In this document: positions 56,111 to 64,000 of the stretch, one piece after another
Layout of the letters: the number at the start of each line of letters is the position of its first letter
How positions within the stretch are numbered: the stretch's first letter is position 1
Source of the DNA: Archegozetes longisetosus
Lineage: Eukaryota; Arthropoda; Arachnida; Sarcoptiformes; Trhypochthoniidae
Assembly: GCA_018873245.2 (NCBI GenBank)
Contig: JAEMBT020000005.1
Location: forward strand, 9,560,001 to 9,624,000
Length of the DNA: 64,000 bases
Reading direction: 5' to 3'
The notes under the pieces: generated by a model
The model's input: the letters and a program-made list of their open reading frames with translations, nothing else
Databases searched by the model: none
Told to the model about the DNA's origin: nothing
Position numbers and translations under genes: made by a program

Positions 56111-58449
56111 TTTGGGTCTGTAAAGTGGCAAAATACACTAGAGTTCACTTTACAGTCAACAATTTTTCAGCATTAACCCTTTTATCCTCTAGACTTGTGC
56201 TAATTCCCCCTTATAATCATAGTCCCTTAAACTTATAATCATTCCTTTATATACTACTCATCAGTCTCCTTATGTCTAAACTGTTATTATTAATATTTTG
56301 TATTTTGAGTAGCTACTAATCTTACTAATTGAATTACTGTGCCTCATATGCATGCTATGAAAACTAATGCTAATATGCCTTAGATTTTTACTAACGATCG
56401 GTTAGAATGTATATCTCTCATTAAGAGAGTTACTATCCACCAGTAAACAAACTCACTTTCGACTGCTTAAGGAGTGTTTGCGTTAGTGCGCACGAATATG
56501 CTGAGAGATTGGCACCATATTTCTCGACTGATCAAAAGTCGTACTAAAGATCTGAATACTTCTCGGTATCTCAATTTCCACTTTAAGTATTTAACGACAA
56601 TGTAATTTTATTATGAACAAAGTCTCAATCAAACAAACTTTACATATTTTATTTGAGATATCAATGAATAATTAATTAATTAATTGTTCATTTTATTAAT
56701 TATGCTTTAATTCTAGTATAAGATATAACCATTAAATGAAATTAAAAGATAGTCTTACAATATTTAATTGAAAATCAGTATATCGATTGAAGATCTTATT
56801 TCTATTATTGCAATGCATAATCATTGTATTTACGATAAGGTTTTCAATGAGATATTAGTTGAAGTGCAATGTGATATAGTATTATTATCGAAAATCAATT
56901 ATAGCTAAAAGAAGATTCGAGTCTATATTTTGATATTTAGACTGAATTATTTTCACAATACTCTGCTTTATTATAACGCTTTATAAGCCTAAAATGTTAG
57001 AAAATAGTTTGGAATAAATTTTTAACTTTATGTAAATTTTGCTTTTATATTTATTTCGACGATTAATAATAAATAATTACTGAAATTATAGATTAAGATA
57101 TAAGCCATTAAATCGACTACTCTAAAAAATTAATTGATAGTAAATCAATGGTAAAATTAAAAACTATTTACACATTCTAAGGCTTGCCTAACTACGAGCG
57201 ATAGACCCTTTTCAGTGATCAAGGAGCTGGAGACATAATAAATACGACAAAATTCTGAACTAAAACCTATATATCAATATATTGAATCTATGCATTGTTG
57301 TATCAGTAGTTTCATTTCTATCATTTTTCATACATTGTAGTTTGAAAATTTATACAGTAATATCTCTGTATAGTGACCAGCTGGATATAAATAATTAATA
57401 CAATTAAAATCCCTATTATAAGTCTGCTTCGCTATAAGAGGTAATTTTACATTAGTTGGTATATGTCAGAAACAGATTTGTTTTCGATATGTCGAGATTT
57501 AATTACAAGAAGTTTTATTTATCGAGGTATTACTGTATTATTTGGATTGTTAGTCTAAGTTTCTATTAAACAGGCGCGTAATTTATCCAATGAATGAATG
57601 GTCTCTAAGTCTAAAAATTTGCAAAAGGATGTATAGAGTTTAACAAGATCTTTTGTAAGAGGAGTACAGCATAAACTGCCGATATGAGCATATTAATGTG
57701 CATTTTCTGAAATACTATCTGAACGGAAACCACGCAGTATAATGTCAAAATAAAAAATTTGAATCTTGCGCCTCAAAACACATTTTGTCTTTATATTAGC
57801 TGACCATACAGCATAAATACAACAAAAATAACGTGCTTCCACGTGCTTTTACAATTGTTGATACACTTTGTAATGGTCGGAACATATACTGAAAAAAACC
57901 CGCTTAATTAATATAGTATTTTTTGAAACGCTGCTTTTATCGTATCCAAAATGACTTAAACATGAATGTTACGCTAACAGTGGCCATACCAAATACTAAA
58001 CTTGTGCTCTTCATTTCCGTTTTTATCACATATTTAATAAAATTTGCTTCAAAATTATGGATTAAATAGTTTTGCTGTACTCTCCTTGTAAATAATATTG
58101 TTAAACCCTGTATAGAAACCATTATTTTTCTGGTACTATTACGTCATACGCAGTGATACCTCGATACGGTAAACATTCTCGTAATGAATACTCGTAATAG
58201 ATACATTAGTCTATTCCTAACACAAATCAACTAATGCGTAATAACTTTTTTATGGAATCTTATTATCAATAATAGATGTCTTAATTATCGGTCTTGAAAC
58301 GTTGAATATACCGAGGTATTAGCTTATTATCAAGAGTAATGGAAAGTAAAGCTGTAGTAAGATAGTTTTAAAGTATAAAAGTGCATTAGTCTTGAAGTGA
58401 CTCATCTGTCGATACAAATTAAAACATAATTAAATGCTATAATTGTTTA
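56111..58449. other. Intergenic, no gene identified
   Basis: Includes receptor-upstream-like sequence at about 56770-56950 (ATATCGATTGAAG, then CGAAAATCAATTATAGCT). The ORF at 57937-58122 does not resemble a known protein. Confidence 0.45.
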
Positions 58450-58745
58450 TGCAGCTACCAAAAGGTCTGTCGAATGCTGTTGGTTAGGGCGAAACCAATT
58501 CTATTATTTTCAAGTCATTTTTTAAAAATAAATCATTAGTTGAGAATAAGTAAATTTAGTGAGGCAAGATCAAAAATCAAATCCAAGCTGACATTTAACT
58601 TCATATTAATGGAAAATATCAACTTTGCAAAATTTGAATGCAAATCTTGATATAAAATATCATTGAAATACAATACAAAAACAGGATGTTTGACAACAAA
58701 TACTGATAATATACAAAAGTCGAGAGAATATGTAAACAAATAAAG
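58450..58745 (-). pseudogene. Gustatory receptor fragment: end of exon 2 and exon 3
   Basis: The minus strand at 58550-58680 reads YFNDILYQDLHSNFAKLIFS and NMKLNVS, matching the end of exon 2 after the SVSHFN motif. At 58455-58510 is degraded exon 3 (plus-strand GCGAAACCAATTCTATTATT). The ASSVSHF part is mutated and the upstream membrane segments are not recognisable. Dead fragment. Confidence 0.6.
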
Positions 58746-59354
58746 TCAAATAATTTATCAAATAGTCTTATCTTCTGTAAAAAATGATGAAAACACAATT
58801 TTATTAGCAAGTCGAATTGCAAAATATAGAAGAGTAAATAGAAATTTAACTGTTGTATGGGTGTTATAATTTTTCATATTAAGAGCCGGAGTTTTTTATT
58901 AGAGGAGCACAAAGGTATATTTTTAGGTTTATCATAAGGTGTCAAATGGTGAGTAAACTATACTAAAGATATTCGATGATTTTACATTTTATTTTTGATA
59001 ACTTTCATATGAGATTTCTTATAAAATTAAGGAAAGTTTGATAAGATTTTTATCTGAAAACTTGAACTGACCCTTTGGAACTACATTAAACAATGATACT
59101 TTACCTATAATTGCATTAACTATACAGAAAATAACTTTAATGCTATTTTTTAAATATTAAGATGCAGAAAATGTGATATACATGCAGTGAATAATGACTA
59201 TTACAATCACGTCTATTACGCACATGTTAAAGTCAAGACAAAATATTTATTAAAAATACCTTGAAAATAAACAATAAAAGTATTATCAATATTAATTATG
59301 TGAACCATCGTATCGATAAGATAAAAACTTCCCTTACTCTTCTCGAAAATCATC

Positions 59355-59510
59355 ACATATAGTTATTCTTTTTGCCGGATTTTGCAGCTTCAACTAAACT
59401 CTTGTTTTTATTGACATTCTGTGAACTCATTACATGGTGTCGAGAAGTTTACTTTTGTACAGATCTCGGCTTTAAAAGAGTTAATACTCAAACTATTTCT
59501 TTCATCAGAC
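59355..59510 (-). pseudogene. Small hAT transposase C-terminal relic
   Basis: The minus strand reads SVQK, then MSSQNVNKNKSLVEAAKSGK, corresponding to the last residues of the hAT ORF at 50097-50438 (IKSNFQ, then CVSKNKAKLKAAKSNKN). Only this tail is preserved and it has stops. Confidence 0.5.
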
Positions 59511-59734
59511 ATAGATTATTACCTTACAAAATTCAACCCATCATATAATTAAATATTAATCTTTTAAAGCTTCTAATCTGTCAGAACCTGAGAAACGTAT
59601 TCGATTACGGGTCAACTCAGGAAACCGGAAATATAACACCTGTAAATTATTGACCACTAAAAATAATCATTAGAATACACTAAAAGCTTTATTTTATTGG
59701 GACTTGAAGCGCCTCTTTTTGTCGTTGATGTTAT

Positions 59735-59835
59735 AAATCTTTGTAATTTATGCGGAATAACTTTGATATTTGAACTATAAAATAATTAAATTATTTTATA
59801 GTCTAATTCTTAAACTTATTCCGCATAAATTGCAA
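59735..59835. repeat. Short imperfect palindrome centred on AATAATTAAATTATT
   Basis: TTGTAATTTATGCGGAATAA on the left pairs with TTATTCCGCATAAATTGCAA on the right, with a perfect inner hairpin ACTATAAAATAATT/AATTATTTTATAGT. Total about 100 bases, probably a tiny foldback element. Confidence 0.75.
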
Positions 59836-59990
59836 TAATTGTTGTCTTTAGTGATGATTTTACGACTATCTCGTTAAATGAAAGTAAGGTTGACTCTTAG
59901 TTCTGAGCTAAACTCGAGCTCATTCGTTGTTATCCGATTGAAATATTTGAAAAATGTGAAAGTTCAAATAACTGTATTCTCAATATAATA

Positions 59991-60479
59991 CAGATCGTCC
60001 AAAATAAAACTAAACTCAGATAAAGCAGTTGAAGGCTTTTACAATTTGATATTTTAATCGCAAGTAATATCAATTAATCATATACTGAAAACTTGATCTA
60101 TCAAAATGAACTTTTATTGATCTGATGTAGTTTACAAAAATAGTGTTTAGAAATGTTCTCTACAACATATGCTTATTAATACTATTAATGTCAATTATAG
60201 TCGAACTTGTTGATCCTTTTTCACCAAATTTATCAGCAAGTTCTTCTCTAGTTTGATCACAAGACTTATTTAACAAATAAGTTTTATAAATAAAAACTCT
60301 GCTTTATTGAGAAGACCATTTTAAATACTACTTTTGTTTTTATCTCAAACATTATGATTAAAAAGTTGACTTTTCTTTTACTCATTTCAAACTTTATTCA
60401 TAGCTGCATCTAATCGATGCGTAATATTAAAGAAAAATTGTACTCAAAATTTGAGTTTAGTTGTATTTTGGACAATCTG
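59991..60479. mobile_element. 0.49-kb MITE, copy 3 (inverted orientation)
   Basis: Starts CAGATCGTCCAAAATAAAAC and ends GTTGTATTTTGGACAATCTG, flanked by TA on both sides (59989-59990, 60480-60481). Its full length aligns in reverse to the copies at 4245-4735 and 33592-34059. It is outside the segmental duplication, so it is an independent insertion. Confidence 0.88.
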
Positions 60480-60763
60480 TATAATCTCTTTCAATTGTGA
60501 ATTCAGTTTTTCATTCAATATAAATAGTATTAAGTGATATAGTTTTCAAAATACTCATTTGAACAATTAATAACTTCCTTGTTTAATAAGGTTCGAGCTT
60601 ATTTTTACAAGACAGTACTTTCTATTTTAAATTTTTATTGTTGCTAATGTTTATTAGTCCATATTCCTACAAATTGCAATACTATTCCTTTCAAGCAAAG
60701 AATTTTGTTATCTTAAACCTTGACATAAAACAAAGTTTTATAAAATTGTTTGAGAAAAACACG

Positions 60764-60790
60764 TATAAAAAGCAATGAATCGATTCAGTG
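60764..60790 (+). promoter_or_regulatory. Probable core promoter of the LRR gene
   Basis: TATAAAAAGC at 60764 is followed by TTCAGTG at 60784-60790, an initiator match about 22 bases downstream and about 95 bases before the ATG. The spacing is slightly tight. Confidence 0.5.
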
Positions 60791-60881
60791 TCAAATAGTT
60801 TCATAGACTTGAAATAGTTGTCAGTTTAAGAAGTCATAACAGGTTCACAAGTTATAATTCATTCATTTAAATAGTGCTGAA

Positions 60882-62243
60882 ATGGAAATGCATTTGAAGA
60901 TAGCTATTATTTGTTTATCGTTAACTTATTTAGTTAATGGTCAAACATATCTATATGGATGTCCTACATCTATAAATGGCTGTACGTGCGCTCGAAATTG
61001 GGTGAGAATTAAATCAAACAATTGTTTAATCAGTTTCTTATTAAAAATTCAAAAGTATATAGAATTTTCTAAAAAACTTTCGAATGCTCTAGGTTTAATA
61101 TGCAGTACAGATTCCGAAACAAAAAATAGAATAGTAAAGTTGGTTTTCACTGCAACCTGAAAACTTAGCTTCAAAGCCAACTTCGCATTGCTTTGCACCA
61201 AAAAAAGATTTTTGATTATATTAAATTTTGTTTTCGCTAAGTTTTCACGTTACAGTGAAAGCCAGCTTTACTATTCTATTTTTGTTTCGGCAGCTGTACA
61301 GTAAATAAAATTGAATAAAACTCTTATTATCTTTGCTTAAAACATGAATGATAGGTCAACTCTGAGTATGTTGTAGTTGTGACGTGTAATGGTTTTAATG
61401 GTAATATAAATGATTTTAAGAAAAACTTACAAGCACTCAATGGATATGAGATCGATGAATTAAGTATCACTAGTTATGGTTTGCTTCGATTACCAGAAGG
61501 TGTATTTACCAGTACTTTAATAAGAAAAGTAACACTACTTAACTCACCAAATTTGCAATATTTGGGTACAACCACCACATTCTTCGATGGTTTAGGACCT
61601 TCTTTGGAGACAATACGAATAGAAAATACTCCTAACATAAGAGAAGATCAATGGACAAAACTGGCCACTTCATTAACCTCTGGTTCGATTCTAAGGCACT
61701 TATATTTCTATAATAATAATGCATTTTCATTGAGATCATTTGACGCGTTTAGTACTTTGGTAAATTTGCAGAGAATTGTTTGGCGCAGAAATAAGATAAT
61801 TTACTTTGAATCTGATTTGAGTAAATTTCCAAAACTAAGATTCATAGATCTATCTGAAAATCCATCTCTGGATAACTTTTTAGTTACTGGCGTGTCACCT
61901 CAATTGTCAACTCTTTATTTAAATGGAGATTCTATTAGATATTTAACCGAAGTTACTTTTAAAAATATGGAAGGAATTCAGTCTATAGATCTAAGTGGTC
62001 AGTATTTCTATTGAAAGCTTTTTAATGAACTAAATATAAATTATATATTCTGACCAATCCAAAGGCAATCCATTGAGCTGTGACTGTAATGACATTGACT
62101 TCATCATAAAAAACTCAACGCTCACATCATATTTAAAAGGGACGTGTACTACACCTCAGGCTCTCAACAATAAGCCGTTTGGATCATGTATTACTGGAGG
62201 TAGACTGTTGACAGCTGAAAATATTGATGAATATATACTCTAA
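60882..62243 (+). CDS. Secreted leucine-rich-repeat protein, three exons
   Basis: Exons: 60882-61001, 61355-61997, 62065-62243; 313 residues. Donors GTGAGA and GTCAGT, acceptors GATAG and CAAAG; the second intron splits a glycine codon. Residues 1-20 (MEMHLKIAIICLSLTYLVNG) are a signal peptide. A cysteine cap follows (YGCPTSINGCTCARNW, VVVTCNG), then LRR-like units (LRLPEGVFTSTLIRKVTLLN, LVNLQRIVWRRNKIIYFE, KLRFIDLSENPSLDNF), then a C-terminal cysteine cap (GNPLSCDCNDIDF, KGTCTTP, FGSCITGG). It has no membrane anchor, so it is probably extracellular. The layout resembles arthropod secreted LRR proteins annotated as luciferase non-catalytic-subunit-like; that name does not indicate function. 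Polyadenylation signal AATAAA at 62386. Intron 1 contains a 189-bp MITE. A relative with a stop codon lies at 8813-9808. Confidence 0.85.
61108..61296. mobile_element. 189-bp MITE in intron 1 of the LRR gene
   Basis: Flanked by TA (61106-61107, 61297-61298). Ends CAGATTCCGAAACAAAAA and, inverted, CAGCTGCCGAAACAAAAA; the arms match for about 65 bases (ATAGAATAGTAAAG, then TTTTCACTG). A TA target and CAG start point to the Tc1/mariner group. Confidence 0.85.
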
Positions 62244-62646
62244 AGCAGATTTCTATGTTTCTCTGAGCATCAATATTAAATTTGATTCGTTTAACTTTAA
62301 ATCTTCAATGTATTAAATATTGATTGTATGTTATATTTAAAGTCATGCGATGTCACGATTTGCTAATGAGTAAAATATATCAGTAAATAAAATATAAATT
62401 ATCAGTAATAAGGTACTAACTTTTTATTAAATGATGGATAACAATAAATTCCTTATTGATTTGCACCTTTTGAGACTGATTAGACTTTCAAGTACTCGAT
62501 AGTGAGAAAAAGTAAATCCATCAGCTCTTATCAAGTCTCAATCAAATATAAATATGCTTCAGATTTTTTAAGTTAATATACTGAAAAGCAGACTCTTTTC
62601 TTAATTTGCATTAGTTGTTAACAGTTTTTTATTTTAATTCTACATA
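62244..62646. other. 3' flank of the LRR gene
   Basis: Contains the likely 3' untranslated region, with AATAAA at 62386-62391. No further feature. Confidence 0.5.
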
Positions 62647-63514
62647 GTCTTCTCATAAGTTCTCATACAAATAATTTTGTTTATTATAGTCGAACCAACT
62701 ATAGGAAAATTATGAAACTTGTAGTAAATAAAGCCAGATATTTACCAGTTTTAATTTTTAAAAACTTATAATTTTCTTACCTGTTAGCATGCAATAGCAA
62801 AAGCGCGAGTTCAAAATTTTCACTTTTGTGCTCGTTTATTTCATTTGCGCTTTTAAACCTACAGAAAAAGATCTACGGACAAAGAAAAAAGTATAATACA
62901 AAAATTTTTAGAGCATGTCTCAAATATGATATCAAGATTTGATTCTTGATCGTAGGCGCCGTTATTATTCGGCAGCCACCTCGAAAAACTAATTTAGTTA
63001 CCCCGTGCTGGGATGACCCGTGGTAGGTAAATGCACCTTTCTCCAATTGAAAAAGAAACTTATATAGTAAAAATATACAGTATGTAATAATCACTTTTGC
63101 AGTTGATACGCGGTTAAAACGAACTTAAGTTAATTCTGCAGTAATAGTCATTTTTAAAGTTTTTTTCAAAGAACTTTCCTTATTTACTCGTATAAGAATA
63201 TTCACAGTAATTTCGGATACATAAGTTTATTAGAGTAGTACTTCCTCTAAAGTTTAGCGCAGTTGATAAGCTGATAAGTCTAATCATTCCTGCCCAAGGT
63301 AGAAATGTTCTCATACCACCACGCGCACCAAAGTAAAATTTTTGAACTCACGTTCTTTGCTATTGCATACTAGCAGGTAGGAAATTTATAAGATTTTAAA
63401 AAATAACTAAAGTTGGTAAATATCTGGCTTCATTTACTACGAGTTTCATAATTTTTTTATAATTGGTTCGGCTAGAATAAGAAAAATTATTTGTATGAGA
63501 ACTTATGAGCAGAC
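62647..63514. mobile_element. 0.87-kb foldback element with about 190-bp arms
   Basis: GTCTTCTCATAAGTTCTCAT at the left end and its near inverse ATGAGAACTTATGAGCAGAC at the right end, with TA on each side (62645-62646, 63515-63516). The arms stay alignable through CTATTGCATACTAGCAGGTA to the GAGTTCAAAATTTT-like inner end, at roughly 80-85 percent. The centre has no recognised coding sequence. Likely non-autonomous. Confidence 0.75.
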
Positions 63515-64000
63515 TATATAGAAAAAAGAGTAATTAAATCATTGAATACTTCGCTCAATGATAGCGTAATGTTTACATCAAGTTTATTTTTATTGTTAAG
63601 TATTTAAGCAACACATTTGGTCAAATTTTATTAAACAAGATTATCCATAAATACAGCTATTTTATGCACTCATCGAAACTATCGAATGGCCATCGATCTC
63701 TTATGAATTATTTCTGAGTATTGAAAATAAAACAAATATTATTCTTTATTCCCAAAATGCTTTAAGGATCTAAACGTTCGGCTTCTTTGAAGGTGAAATC
63801 AAGTAATAATTACGACAAATAAAGATAAATTAATTATACAATAAAACAATTAATTTATGATCTTAACATTTATGACATACTTTGTAAGAAAAACACTTAA
63901 TCGTAACTATTTTTAAAACATCCTGATATCACTTTCTCAGAATTTGGTTTAGACATGTTTTCAGTATTAGTACTAGTATGTCTACCAATCATATTGTGAA
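63515..64000. other. Right edge, nothing identified
   Basis: AT-rich sequence with no gene, repeat or structure that I can support. Confidence 0.45.

Noticed and set aside
57937-58122. 61-codon minus-strand ORF
   Set aside because: No recognisable features and no paralogue in the window.
1-64000. tRNA or rRNA genes
   Set aside because: I scanned for cloverleaf-like GC-rich stretches (for example 22100-22300 and 26280-26350) and found none with a T-loop and acceptor pairing.

Overview
The window is very AT-rich, with short introns, GT-AG splice sites, many TA-flanked transposons and no bacterial-style operons. It is nuclear DNA of an animal. The gene families present (seven-transmembrane gustatory-type chemoreceptors, small secreted leucine-rich-repeat proteins, a DUF4430 protein) point to an arthropod. 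A mite-like chelicerate is my best guess, but this is inference and nothing here proves the species.

The main content is a gustatory receptor (GR) cluster. Five copies look intact: 5662-6939 (-), 22780-24269 (-), 28062-29682 (-), 42480-43790 (+) and 52316-53845 (-). Three of them share one four-exon plan with a 659-nt second exon, a 90-nt third exon and a tiny last exon. The copy at 42480 keeps the last two intron positions but has its first two exons fused. At least six further GR copies are broken or fragmentary: 123-1743, 14796-15300, 15540-18440, 33045-33215, 55600-56110 and 58450-58745. Other genes are a spliced secreted LRR protein (60882-62243), a related LRR copy with one in-frame stop (8813-9808), a DUF4430 (transcobalamin C-terminal-like) gene (48385-50879) and small secreted-peptide ORFs of unknown role.

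The rest is mostly transposon history. I see a degraded MULE with a FLYWCH domain, a hAT-like element nested in it, an intron-containing Tc1/mariner element that split a GR pseudogene, two or three more Tc1/mariner remnants, a deleted hAT inside an intron, a solo LTR with a 4-bp target duplication, a 0.49-kb MITE present three times, and many foldback elements. A segment of over 4.7 kb at the left edge is a paralogous copy of 27940-34061. It carries the dead GR copy, while the other side carries the intact one.

The observations I would follow first are: (1) a 218-bp near-perfect palindrome just upstream of the GR at 22780-24269, with a flanking 31-bp direct repeat that reads as a template-switch scar; (2) a stop-free 63-nt intron in the 42480 GR that hides the true C-terminus from ORF callers; (3) a 1.23-kb element with about 215-bp inverted ends and a 6-bp target duplication that carries a membrane-protein ORF; (4) a foldback element made from two head-to-head copies of a transposase 5' end; and (5) an inverted duplication of a signal-peptide ORF with its upstream region.
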